This document shows, piece by piece, positions 22,001-33,130 of a DNA stretch of 48,286 nucleotides. Source of the DNA: Rhizophagus sp. LPA8_4_AMF (Eukaryota; Glomeromycota; Glomeromycetes; Glomerales; Glomeraceae); assembly GCA_021464525.1 (NCBI GenBank), contig JADRCO010000144.1, positions 1-48,286 of the forward strand. Reading direction: 5' to 3'. The stretch's first letter is position 1. Each line of letters opens with the position of its first letter. Under the pieces are notes generated by a model that had not been told where the DNA came from, did not search any database, and saw nothing but the letters and a program-made list of their open reading frames with translations. The position numbers and the translations under genes are program-made.

Positions 22001-24264
22001 ATGATTAAAGTAATTCAATACAAACTATCTTCACTTGATGGAGGAACTTTGTGTTTTAACTTACAAGAACAAAAAAACTTGATCGATTTTCTTATGCTTG
22101 CGATGACGGTAAATAGTTACATACATCCTTAATTTTCACATACCTTATTAAATGCCTTTTATTTAATAAATTTGTGTGAATAAAGGGCAATACCGCCAAG
22201 AAGCCTATGGAGTTAACTCTTATGGATATAGGAGAATGGAGCGATAATAACATTCTAATTGATGTCAGAGAATATATCAAGTACTGTGTGATGCCTTACT
22301 TAAAGAGCTCAAATTTGATTGGAAGGAAAATTACTTTGTCTATATCACTTGATATTCTTAATGCCCTTTTATTTCAACTCACTCCAACGTTACCACCAGC
22401 TGACATAAGTTGGTTAATGAAGTCAAATCCCTATTCATTATTGAAATCTATTGTAACGTTATTTAATCAGCGTAAAGCAATGTTTTCCTTAGTAACAAAC
22501 AAGATAGATAATATATATATAGTGTCTAAAAAATTGATAGAAATATTGGCGGGGTATATTTCATCCCTTCCAGAAGATTATGTTCAATATAGTAAGTTCT
22601 TATTTTATAATGCTTTATTTAATGCATTTACGATTTTGGAATTTTTAATATTGCGTTTATTAGATATTCACAGTTCAGATACTTATTCGGTTCGTCAGTT
22701 TTATGATGAATCCCATGAATTTGGTAAATTATTTTTTAAAAAAAATGATATTCTACATTTAATTATTTAAAAAAAATTTTTTTCTTTATATTATTATAAA
22801 GATTGGACTACACAACTTTTTCTCCGGAACTTATTTGAAATGTGTGAAGATCGATTAGGATTAAAGATAGGGAAACCTATTATACCTGCAGTGCTTTTTT
22901 CCTTTTGTGACTTATCCAGAGAAGAATTTGTGATAATTGAAGATAATGAAAATATGTCAGAACAAACAACAGAATTTAAACAAACAATGGTGTTTTTAGA
23001 AGGTTGCAGAGTGTCGAATGATTGGTGTAAAAAATTTAGTTCCGTAAGTTCTTTAAAATTAGAATATACTTGTCTAAATATTTTTTTTGTTAATATACTA
23101 ACATGATGGTTTATGATTCTTTTCTTCAAGGCTCTAAACAAGTCACAAGCTATTACAAAGCCATTGTTACGTAATTTTTTCCGAACAACCGCGCCTCTTG
23201 CATTCTGTTACATACTTGCAAACAGTGTTGAAGAGGAAACTTTATGTTTATTGAATGAGCTATTAAGAGAATTGTTTTTTTACGGTTGTCTGTCAGCTGC
23301 TGAATTGTTAATGATTGATGATAATGATAATGAATTAAATGAATTGGCTACTGCTGACCTAGCATTTGATGGTAAAGAATTTTATGTTTCAAGATTTGTC
23401 TTTTCTTGATCTCAATTGGACTAATTATGTTTTTTGAATAGAACGGATATCATTATGTTGTTTAAGATTTTCATTTATTAATATCTTAGCATCATTACGC
23501 TCTCTCAAGGAACAGCAAGAAAAAAGTAATAACTCATTGGAGTATGAACAACAATGTTCATCATACAGTGTTGTTACCGATTTCCGTATTATACAAAATA
23601 TTATCAAAGTAACTAAGGTATCAATTTTAATCCCTTTTATAAAAACAAAAAAAAAAAAATATTTCATTTCAAAAATAAAAAAAATTATATTATTATTTAT
23701 CTTATTTATTCATTTTTAATTTCTCAGGAATTCTTTATAACACCTAATTCTACGCTGAATTATTTGATTGTATTATTCTATACTATAACTCAAGCGCTTC
23801 CTCTGTTATCTTTTTCATTCAAAGCTGAAGAAAGTTTATATATTTTTCTATTATTTATTGTGGATCAGATTGATAACGCGTGTACAATAAAAATTCAAGA
23901 AGAGAAAACAACAGGAATCGTGATTGGTAATGCTGATAATGGATCTTCCAGCAACCAAAAAAGTCGCAAAAAGAAAAAAAAAACAGAGAAACATCAAAAA
24001 GGTAAACAAGAATTGGAGCAGCAATTAGAACAATTAACAAGAGAAATAGATACAATAGCAATAGACAAAGCAGATGAAGTATATACAGAAGCAAATACTA
24101 AAAGAAATCAAGCTGTTAGGTCAGTAACCATTGAATATTCTCAATGGCAAGAAAAGCTGCTAGCAAAAGGTACTAATAAAATAAAAAATAATGAATTTGG
24201 ATGGAGATTCACAGTAGCAAATGCATTGAAAATTCGAGATGAACTTATTGATCATGGTAAATAA
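19069..24264 (+). CDS. Large uncharacterised, probably all-helical protein (19 exons, about 1250 aa)
   Basis: I do not recognise the family. Exons: 19069-19092, 19170-19219, 19304-about 19399, 19476-19632, 19708-19879, 19955-20204, 20280-20473, 20549-20655, 20736-20761, 20829-21161, 21243-21366, 21430-21515, 21585-21789, 21854-22108, 22186-22723, 22802-23043, 23131-23371, 23490-23617, 23728-24264. All joins keep frame except exon 3 to exon 4, where only weak donors (19379 or 19400) fit. The start MPFVEYFK comes from a 24-nt first exon. The protein is rich in Leu, Ile, Phe and long amphipathic helices, suggesting a solenoid scaffold, with no membrane segment or catalytic motif that I can identify. 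The last exon encodes a Lys-rich patch (SRKKKKKTEKHQKGK) followed by a probable coiled coil. Its 3' end meets PPR gene 2 tail-to-tail, 110 bases apart. Confidence 0.85.
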
Positions 24265-24374
24265 TGATTGGTATTTTATAAAAAGTTTAAAAAGTAATTT
24301 TTACAAGATAAGTATTTAATGTAGTAAATCAAAAAATTGCTGTATTTGATATTTGTCTATAATACAATAAAAAA

Positions 24375-26798
24375 TTAATCTTTTTCAGATATACCATTAG
24401 TTATATTTTCATTATTTTTTTTATTAACTAAATTTAACTCCTTAGCTAAAAAAGGAAAATTGGTTCTAACCCAATTAATAATTTCATATTGATCTCTATT
24501 TTTAGAATGATCATGCAAGAAATTTAATAAAGTTCTAATTATTTTTGAATTAGGTTGTAAACCATCATCAATCATTTCGAACATTAAAATATTTTTTGCT
24601 TCATTAAATTTTTGATTTCTAGCTAAAGCTTCAATGTATGAAGCATAATTATTTTGATTTAAATTAAAATTCTTCTTCTTTAAATCATACCAAATTTGAT
24701 TTAATTTAAATAATTGTTTATTAAAACCACAGGAATCCAAAACGATCGATACGGTAGCATTATTAACTAATAAATCACTTTCTTTAGAAGAAGATATTAC
24801 CAAGGAATCCCATAATTGTAATACATTATAACCATAACCACATCTATTATAAGCATCCATTAAAGAATTATATATGACAATATCAAATTGATCGAGATTT
24901 AAATCCATTCTAATTAATTGATGAATATTTTTTACTCCTTGTATATCATAAATTTTTCCAAATCCTCTAATTAATGAAGAATATGTGTAAGAATTCGGTT
25001 TTATACCTTTTTCTTTCATATCAACAAATATACGTTGAGATTCTGACATATATGTCATTTTTGAAAAGGAGTCTATTAGTATTGTGTAGCCACGTTGATC
25101 TAGTATTATATTATGATCTTTTGATTGATAATATATTTGTAATGCCTCATTAATTTTTTCTTGTAATATTAATTTTTTGCATAATATTGTTATGTTTAAA
25201 ATATTTAAAAAATACCCTTGTTGAATGAGATGTGAATAAATTTCTAATCCATTAGTTATATCATCTTGGGTTAGGAAATAAGTGATCAATGAATTATAAA
25301 GCGTACTAGAGGAGGAAGTGAATTGTTTTAAAAAATTTTTTGAATGTTCTTTTCCTAGATTTGAGAATAATGAAAACACTTTTTGATTGTTTCTGAATGA
25401 ATCCATTTTTTCATTAAATAATTTAAAAGCAATATCATTATTTCCAGTATGATAGTAAGCCGGTATAATCGAAGTTAGAGTAACTACATCATGAATAAAC
25501 CCAATATCTACTAATTCCTCATATACCCTTAGAGCATTAGAAAACTCTTTTTCTTTAACCAAGTAATCTAACAAAGTATTAACAAAATATGTAATATTTC
25601 CTTTATGTTGTTGATGTTGTTTAATCTGATTAAATAAATTTAGTACGTTTTGCGAGTTACCGGGTTCATAACAATAAATTTTTAATATTTTAGTATAGAG
25701 ATGTATATCCAATTCTATTCCACTGTCTTTAATATCTTTAAATAAACTTTTTGCTTTGTCCAAATGTCCATTATATAAATATCCACTTAATAAGCAATCC
25801 AAAGTAAACTTATCTACTATTACTTCACATTTATCCAAACAGTTCCCCACCCTAGCTGTAGGATTACTCTTCATTTTCTCATAAATTCGTTCAGCTTGAT
25901 TAATATCACCTAACTTAACATATATATCAATTAAAGAATTAAATGTTACAGTATTAGGTTTAATTCCATACAATTTCATTTCCTCTAATACTTCTAATGC
26001 ACTTTCAATATCTAATGACCATTGATATGACAATATTAACGAATTAAATGTATATAAGGTACATTCTATTTTATCTTCAAGCATCATTTTGTAGATTCTT
26101 CTTGATTCTTTAGTATCACCTTTAAGTGAATTCAAATAAATTAGCCTATTATAGATTGATGTATCCGGTTTATAACCTTGTTTTTTCATATCATTAAAAA
26201 GTGAATATATTATCGAAGTAGTTGAGGCTAGAGTTTGAGTTGATGATGGCGGTGGATTAGTTGCCCTTTGTGTGTAATTTACAGAACGAGACAGCAATCT
26301 TATTGCATCCTGATAATCCGATTTTTTTAAACGATTTTGCCACTGTTGTCCTTTTTGTTCTTTTATTAATGTGTGATGTGTCATCTTAAGTTTTTTAATA
26401 TCTCCTTCTTGAATTGCTTCCCTAAACCTAATCACCAATCTATCCAATGAATATTTACTTACCCATGAACTATTCATCCCATTTTCTATACCTATATTCC
26501 TCTCATTATTCGTTTTTAAAAGAACTTCTCCCTCATTTTTTTCTTCTCCTTGTTCTTTCTCAGTTGATGTTGTTAAAGTAGAATATGTTGCATAATTGTA
26601 TTGTACATTAGAATTTGAATTTGACGTTAAAGTTTGGTTAACTTTTAATAATGGAGATATTCGTACTGTTGAAAGTATTTTTGAACTTGCTGAATTTTCT
26701 TTAATGGTAGTCATGCTTCTTAAAGTTGCTGTAAACATTATTTTAACTGTTGGGGAGGATATCATTGTTGGCCATTTTGTTAAAGTCAAATTTAACAT
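24375..26798 (-). CDS. Second long P-class pentatricopeptide repeat protein, probably mitochondrial (807 aa, intronless)
   Basis: This is a single open frame. The first 33 residues lack acidic residues (MLNLTLTKWPTMISS...), consistent with a mitochondrial presequence. A low-complexity Ser/Thr/Asn segment follows to about residue 95. From about 195 to 775 there are about 14-16 PPR motifs, more degenerate than in the first PPR gene. Clear examples are LYTFNSLILSYQWSLDIES, TVTFNSLIDIYVKLGDINQA, SYTYSSLIRGFGKIYD and IVIYNSLMDAYNRCG. The short acidic/Asn-rich C-terminus (NKKNNENITNG) is not a PPR. A role in organellar RNA metabolism follows from the family only; no specific target or orthologue can be named. 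The gene is divergent from the TM9SF3 gene, with 154 bases between start codons. Confidence 0.88.
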   Translation of the reverse strand: MLNLTLTKWPTMISSPTVKIMFTATLRSMTTIKENSASSKILSTVRISPLLKVNQTLTSNSNSNVQYNYATYSTLTTSTEKEQGEEKNEGEVLLKTNNERNIGIENGMNSSWVSKYSLDRLVIRFREAIQEGDIKKLKMTHHTLIKEQKGQQWQNRLKKSDYQDAIRLLSRSVNYTQRATNPPPSSTQTLASTTSIIYSLFNDMKKQGYKPDTSIYNRLIYLNSLKGDTKESRRIYKMMLEDKIECTLYTFNSLILSYQWSLDIESALEVLEEMKLYGIKPNTVTFNSLIDIYVKLGDINQAERIYEKMKSNPTARVGNCLDKCEVIVDKFTLDCLLSGYLYNGHLDKAKSLFKDIKDSGIELDIHLYTKILKIYCYEPGNSQNVLNLFNQIKQHQQHKGNITYFVNTLLDYLVKEKEFSNALRVYEELVDIGFIHDVVTLTSIIPAYYHTGNNDIAFKLFNEKMDSFRNNQKVFSLFSNLGKEHSKNFLKQFTSSSSTLYNSLITYFLTQDDITNGLEIYSHLIQQGYFLNILNITILCKKLILQEKINEALQIYYQSKDHNIILDQRGYTILIDSFSKMTYMSESQRIFVDMKEKGIKPNSYTYSSLIRGFGKIYDIQGVKNIHQLIRMDLNLDQFDIVIYNSLMDAYNRCGYGYNVLQLWDSLVISSSKESDLLVNNATVSIVLDSCGFNKQLFKLNQIWYDLKKKNFNLNQNNYASYIEALARNQKFNEAKNILMFEMIDDGLQPNSKIIRTLLNFLHDHSKNRDQYEIINWVRTNFPFLAKELNLVNKKNNENITNGISEKD

Positions 26799-26952
26799 TG
26801 TTGAAAAGCAACAAGATGATCAGCCAACACTTTCATAAATTCGGATTGATTTTAAAATAATCACCGATTTACTGATGACGAAACTATCACGTTTATTGTG
26901 AAATTGCAGAAATTACACTAGAAATTACACGAGTCTGGGTTTTCCGTTAAAA
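26799..26952. promoter_or_regulatory. Compact divergent promoter (PPR gene 2 / TM9SF3-like)
   Basis: Only 154 bases separate the two divergent start codons, so promoter and 5' leaders of both genes must overlap. I see no assignable motif. Confidence 0.45.
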
Positions 26953-29900
26953 ATGGATTATTTAAAAAGAAAAAGATTTTGGTTCGCTTTATTATTTATA
27001 TTGTACACAGCTTTTGTAAGCGCTGATGAACATTCTCATATGGTACGTACCTCTTAGTAGTTACTATTTCTGCATTAAAAAGTCAATAACTATATCTACT
27101 TCTCTTAGTATGAAAAAGGTGAGGATATAATAATATGGGTTGATACTGTAGGTCCGCGTTCAAATCAACAAGAAACCTACGAGTATTTTCAGTTACCATA
27201 CTGTAAGGGAATTCATGTTTCTGGTAAGCATAAAGCTATTTTACTAGGGTTGTTTGTATATATATCAATAACCGATTTTTTTTTCATAGAGCACCATCAT
27301 GAAACGCTAGGTGAGGCATTGTTAGGTACGTATGCGTTTTATGATCAGAAACTTAAATCGAAGGAGTATGAAGAACTGGAAGATATTCAATCCATTTCGT
27401 GATGGAAGTAACTATATTTTTTTCCTCTCTCTTTTAGGTATGGAACTGGTAAATTCCGGGATCGGCATGAAATTTCTGAGTGAGTATATCTTTTTATCTG
27501 AATATTTGTATTGGAATAATGATATGATGGAATCATCTATTATAATTTGTACCGAGAAGAAAGATTTAATTACATATCATAAATAGATTAAGTCCTTAAT
27601 AAGAAAGGAAAGTTATAAAGGGAACTACCGATTTTTGTTATTTAGAGATGATGTTGGAATTAGAGGTGCAAACTTAACTCATTTTTAAATTACGTCCATA
27701 CGACTTTATATGACTTAACTAGTTACGACATATTAATTAATTAATTACGTAACAATTACGTCTAAAAGTTTGCATCTCTAGTTGGAATCATAAATCAAGC
27801 AGGATCAATTAGTGCTTGTCTATTTCTTCCTTTCTTATTTCTTATTTTTATCAATAATTTATGAAAATTACTAATTTTTAAATTATATGCTTATTAAGAA
27901 TATTGGTTAATATTTGATAATGTTTGTGTCTGATTATTATTATAGTAAACGAAAAAAATGCAACTATTTGTGAAAAGGAACTAACACCAAAGGACGTAAA
28001 TCTGTTTCGATATGCTGTTGTTAATAATTATTGGTATCAAATGTTTCTTGGTAAGTGCATAAGACAAGCTTGATTTATTTTTCTTTTAATACTCTCATTA
28101 TATATATTTTAAATTTTCCTTTCCAGATGACTTACCAATATGGGGTAAAATTTAAATCATGTTGATGATTTCTACTTAAATTAACTGTACACGAGATTTT
28201 TTCAAATAATGTCTATTTATTATTGTAGGATTTGTTGGAGAAATTGATAATATTTCGGGCGATGTGTTTTTGTATGCACACAGAGAATTTGAAGTGAACT
28301 ATAATGGCGATAAAGTATATCAATTTTTTTTTCCAATGTCACCATTCTTTACTTTGTTATAGATATTTATTATACTATTTCAGATTATTCAAGTGAAACT
28401 TGGAAGTGGAAACCCTATAAAATTGCACTGGGAGACACAGGATATTCCTGTACGATTTTCATATTCAGTTAATTGGGTTGCAACTGATGATCCGTTTGAT
28501 ACGAGATTTGATAAACTTTTGGATACCGAATTTTTTGAGCATAAGGTATTTGAAATTTTTATGTGTAAGTACTTAAGTTACGAAATAATATTTTTTCTTA
28601 AGCTTGTCAAGGTAAACTTACATAATTCTTGTTTGAAAATAGATCCATTGGTTTTCAATTTTCAATTCCTTTATTATGGTTATTTTTTTAGCAGGCTTTG
28701 TCAGTATTATATTACTACGCATGCTAAAGAAAGATTATGCTAGATATGATAAGGAAGAGACACTTGGAGATTTGGTAATTTATATATATTATTATTATTT
28801 TTTAATAAAATTAATTATTTGTAACATTTCTTGTAGGATCATGACTTAGGCGATGAATATGGCTGGAAACAAGTTCATGGAGATGTGTTTCGTGCACCAA
28901 GATCGTTACTACTTTTCTCAGCATTAGTCGGAACTGGTCACCAACTAGTATGGCTAACGCTTGTAATCATTTTATATACAATCATCGGAAATTTATACGC
29001 AGAGTGAATATCGACTCCAAACTTCAATTTGGATTGAACCGCTGTATGATAGATAACCTTTTGGGATTGGGAATCTGAAAATTTAATGAATAAAATTAAC
29101 GATAATTAGAAAAAAAAAATAATAATTTATTTTTTTTTAATTCATCTAGACGTGCTACTATTTTGACTGCTTCAATCTTCTTTTATGCATTAACCTCAGC
29201 GGTTGCTGGGTATACAAGTGCAAGCACTTATCAAGTGTATGGAGGTAAATTGAATCTCGAATATTATTGTTAATTAAATAAGAAAAATCAATAATTTGCT
29301 TTTGAACCTATATTTATTATAGGTCGTGATTGGATAAAGAATGTTATAGCTACGGCTACTTTGTGGCCTGGAATACTTAGCGTAATCACTATAATAATCA
29401 ATTCCATAGCTGTATATTATTCCAGTTCACGTGCAATTCCTTTCACAGTTATGGTATGCTAAAAATATGATTCTATAATGCATTTACTATCAATTAACGT
29501 GCATGTTTGTTTGTACTTAGCTGGCAATGTTTGCAATTTGGTCGTTCCTTGTGTTTCCATTAACATTGCTTGGAGCAATTCTTTGTCGTAATTGGGCAAG
29601 CCAACCAAGTTTTCCCTGTCGCGTCAATCCAATTCCTAGGCCTATCCCCGAAAAAGTTTGGTAAATATGTATTTATCATTATAAAATAAAATGTTATTAA
29701 TTTAATGTATTAAAAATGTATATAAATATAGGTATGCCGAATCCCTCGTAGTTATAGCTCTTGGTGGAATCCTTCCGTTTGCGTCGATTTTCATTGAGAT
29801 TTATTTTATCTTCTCATCATTCTGGGCATACAAGATTTATTATGTTTATGGATTTATGTTGTTTGTTTTCATAATTCTTCTCATTGTAACAGCATGCGTT

Positions 29901-30384
29901 ACCATAGTTAGCACATATATTTTACTCAATTCTGAAGACCATCGATGGTATGTTAGAAGTATATACACGTATTCTTATAGAAAAATGCTTAACAAATCTT
30001 TTTAATTATATTAAAGGCACTGGATGAGTTTCTTAACTTGTGGATCTACTGCAGTATATGTTTATCTGTATTCTATATATTATTTTATTAACAGAACCAA
30101 GTAAGTTTTGGTGGGGATTTTGAATATTTATATATGTTATTAATCATACCTTATTACTTTTAGAATGTATGGTCTCTTTCAGACCTCATTTTATTTTGGA
30201 AATACGGCAATAGTATGTTTGGGACTATTTGTTATGTTAGGTAAATAATTTAATTCTTTGACTTTTTTTTCGTTTTTCTTAATAGTAAAATTTTAATTTA
30301 TTTATTATGAAAATAGGTACCATCGGATATTTTGCAGCAGACAAATTTGTTAGAACAATTTATAAGAATGTTAAACTAGATTAG
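26953..30384 (+). CDS. Transmembrane 9 superfamily (EMP70/nonaspanin) protein, TM9SF3-like (17 exons, 587 aa)
   Basis: Exons: 26953-27042, 27109-27223, 27290-27325, 27438-27479, 27946-28050, 28127-28144, 28229-28314, 28384-28545, 28643-28774, 28837-29003, 29150-29244, 29323-29453, 29521-29660, 29732-29947, 30017-30100, 30164-30240, 30317-30384. All joins are in frame and the length nearly equals human TM9SF3 (589). The protein has an N-terminal signal peptide (to about VSADEH), a luminal domain ([50 protein letters not shown]), then nine membrane segments with family blocks [32 protein letters not shown] and [16 protein letters not shown]. The C-terminus KNVKLD keeps the KxD/E COPI-type retention motif. 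Nonaspanins act in Golgi/endosomal membrane traffic and adhesion. The exon of 18 nt (28127-28144) is unusually small. Intron 4 contains a MITE (27663-27778). Confidence 0.95.
27663..27778. mobile_element. 116-bp MITE inside intron 4 of the TM9SF3-like gene
   Basis: The inverted ends GAGGTGCAAACTTA (left) and GAGATGCAAACTTTTAGACG (right, opposite strand) are flanked by TA on both sides (27661-27662, 27779-27780). The centre has ATTACGT repeated in both orientations. The host intron is about 466 nt, several times longer than the gene's other introns, and the insertion explains part of that. Confidence 0.8.
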
Positions 30385-30871
30385 TGAAATTCTTTCTACT
30401 TTTTTTGGATACAGGAAATATATTTATAGTGTTCTTAATTATTATTTTATATTACTAATATTCAAATAACTGATAATAATTATTACTTCTTCAAAGACAG
30501 GATGATTTATAATAGTTTATTTTTAGAAAAAGAAATAATTATCTTTAAGTAAATTCATTATTTTATGTGAATAAAATTGAAAGTCTAAAGTCTGTAATTG
30601 TTATTAATTTCAGTATCCTTATACTCTTTAAAAGTAAAAATAATTAAATCAGCCTTTAAATTATAAAATACAAAAAAAAAAATTCTTACTAACTTACCTA
30701 TATCATACAATATTTAATTCTATCCTACTATAAACCAAAAAATAAAATGAAGTAAAAATAAAGTAAAATAAAAATAAAAAGTCTAAAGCAAATAAAATAT
30801 ATTATTGATTTAAATAATCAAGTATTTGTTAGTAATCTTGTGGCTGATTTACAAAGAAAAAAAAATAAATA
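30385..30871. other. Convergent spacer between TM9SF3-like and VPS24 genes
   Basis: AT-rich sequence between two converging genes, presumably their 3' ends. I see no additional gene or structured element. Confidence 0.5.
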
Positions 30872-31918
30872 TTAAGATTTTAATGCATGTAATCTGGCTT
30901 GCATCTCATCTAATGCGGCAGGTTCTTCTTCCTCTTCCAATTCTGGGTTCTAATGGGAATAACAAATTAAATCAACATTATTATAATTCAAAAAGAAGTT
31001 GTTGTTAACCAGAATTTTACCTCTAATGGGACGGCACCAGCTTCACCAAGCAATCCTACAAAGAAATTTTTTAAACACTCATTTCATAGTTTTTAAAAAA
31101 TTAAGATAAAATAAAGTTGAATTTTTTCAATACCCTTTGTAACTTCAAATAAGACTTTATTAACTTCTTCATCAGCTTCTTCCTCAATATCACTATCTTC
31201 CATTAATTCGAAAGTGTCTCCTATCATTTCATCGATAATACCAGCCTAATCACGAAAGATGTTAAAACACTACTTTCGATAAAATAAAATGGAGATTACA
31301 TATATTACCTTTGTCATTTCCATTGATAATTCTTGCATTCCCTTTGATAATTCTGGTAGTCTGACTAATCCATTAACCATTTTCATTACTTCAGTACTTT
31401 TTTTTAATGATCCGGATACTTTAAGAGTAGCTATTATATAAAAAAATGAATGTAATAAACATAATTTTTCTCCCTCATAATACTCATTTTAAATTTTATT
31501 CTCTTACCTAATTGGTTTTGTAGTTGTAATTGAATAGAATTCAATTGTGCTTTACTAGTATATAATCTAGTTTTTTGACGTCTTGTTCTAATAAGTTCTT
31601 TAGCAAATAATTTACAAGCTTTTGAATCATTTTTTTTAGCATGTTGTTTTAATAAATTTGTTGTTTTTTTTTCTACTTCTTCAAAATCTCTAACTTGTCG
31701 TTCTAAAGAACGTTGTTGTGTTCTTATTTCTCTTTGCCACTTCTTTACCTTACGTTAAAAAGAAAAAAAGGAAAGTATAAGTTGTAATGCAAAAAAGTTT
31801 TTGTCACAACCAATAAGGCTGACTGAACGAGATTTACCCAAAAAAGTAATTACTTTTTGATTATTACCATTTCATCTTGCGTAGGCTTTTTTCCGAAAAG
31901 CTTCTGTACAGATTCCAT
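30872..31918 (-). CDS. VPS24: ESCRT-III subunit VPS24/CHMP3 (6 exons, 212 aa)
   Basis: Exons on the minus strand: 31918-31868, 31748-31508, 31430-31309, 31245-31134, 31055-31021, 30949-30872; all joins keep frame. The protein is a Snf7-domain ESCRT-III component that co-assembles with VPS2 and SNF7 on endosomal membranes for cargo sorting and membrane scission. It starts MESVQKLFGKKPTQDEM, followed by the basic helical hairpin (VKKWQREIRTQQRSLERQVR). The CHMP3-typical blocks are KVSGSLKKSTEVMKMVNGLV and AGIIDEMIGDTFELMED. The acidic linker ends in a MIM1 motif, ALDEMQARLHALKS, which binds the VPS4 MIT domain. Length matches the family (about 220). The VPS24 rather than VPS2 assignment rests on AGIIDEM and the overall match to CHMP3. 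Confidence 0.93.
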
Positions 31919-32357
31919 TATATTAAAGCAAGAAAATAGGTCAAAAAATGAAGTTGAAAAAAATTAAACTATAGGTAGGTGCGAGGTTCAGTGATCTACA
32001 TAAAAGCTGTAAAAAAATTGAAAACGTGTGTAATTTGCCTTGTTCTACAGTACAACGATTTTTTTTATATTTTATTAAAAACCGGTTGAGTTTCAAAATT
32101 ACATCAGTATTGAGAAAAATATATTTTTAAATATACCCTCCCTCACCGAAATTATCTCAAAGTGATCAAAGTGACGAGTTCACAAAGATAGTTTTATAGT
32201 TTTATATCTCCCAAAAAAAATTTCACCAAAAACTTACGAAAGATAATGAATATCGTAGTAACGTGACTATTGTTGAACGTGATCGACTGTTGATCGATAA
32301 TCAGTCCGCGCATATTCAAAAAGTAGTATTTTGAGTGTGCATTCATTCGTGTTATAA
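31919..32357. other. Intergenic region upstream of VPS24
   Basis: This presumably includes the VPS24 promoter. I see no gene or repeat that can be assigned. Confidence 0.4.
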
Positions 32358-32564
32358 GAAACCGAATTTCACCCCGAAACAGATCTTGAAAAGCAGAAAC
32401 AGCACCACCTCTCGCAATTCCTAGACCGTTACCTCATCCCCAATATCGGTTCCACCCTTAACTTCAAAGAGTTCCCGGACCTATATTCTTATTGGAACAA
32501 TGAGATTGCCCACAGACATTTTAATAGTACAATTCTCTCAAATGACAATTTTATGTATGAATGA
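32358..32564 (+). pseudogene. Coding-like island of unknown family, probably a gene fragment
   Basis: A 68-codon open stretch without a start codon has clearly higher GC than its surroundings and a protein-like composition (FHPETDLEKQKQHHLSQF, then YLIPNIGSTLNFKEFPDL, then YSYWNNEIAH). I do not recognise it. It could be an internal exon of an unannotated gene or, more likely given what follows, a fragment of a decayed gene. Confidence 0.4.
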
Positions 32565-32838
32565 ATTATCTCATCGCATCGTATTTATCTGCCAGCTGCT
32601 AGAATAATGACCTGCCGGGTAATAAATATTTAACTTGAATCATTCATTTTTCAGATACATACAAGAAAAGAATCAAAATAAACAAAAATCAGTGCGCCGA
32701 ACTCGCAATTTCTTCCAGGAAACCTTGCTTTAATAATAGATAGGTCGTACTAAGATGGCTCAGAACATGGTTCTGTCAGAATCATGAAATTGCTATTTTT
32801 TTTCTAAAGCTAAAAATTAGATATAAATCTTTTACAGA

Positions 32839-33130
32839 TAAAGTGCCTTATGAATTATTGAATTATTGGATCATACAGTTCAAACAGACTAAATATGACA
32901 AAAAAATTCATTTCTATTATGCATCATTTGACAAACTGTCACTATCTGTGTTCAATACTGCCATGAAGAACTTCATTTTATGTTATGCTATTACACTCTT
33001 CTTTATGATGATCCAGACCACTAATGTTAGCCACGAATCCCAAAGACACGATCACAGTTGGACAAATAAGAATGGCAAAGCTTGGATTCGAAGTTAATGT
33101 ACAGTATGAGGAAACTTTGGAATTGAAAAT
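32839..33130 (+). pseudogene. Second coding-like island, probably a decayed gene fragment
   Basis: A frame opening after a TTTACAG acceptor-like site encodes KVPYELLNYWI, IHFYYASFDKLSLSVFNTAM and KNFILCYAIT. Downstream, a different frame reads DTITVGQIRMAKLGFEVNVQ and continues YEETLELKI. Both look like real protein but lie in different frames, suggesting decay or an unrecognised intron. The family is unknown to me and it may belong with the island at 32358-32564. Confidence 0.4.

Noticed and set aside
27332-27586. 84-codon open frame in the TM9SF3-like gene
   Set aside because: It overlaps intron 3 and exon 4 in another frame and does not match the family. The spliced model gives a full-length match.
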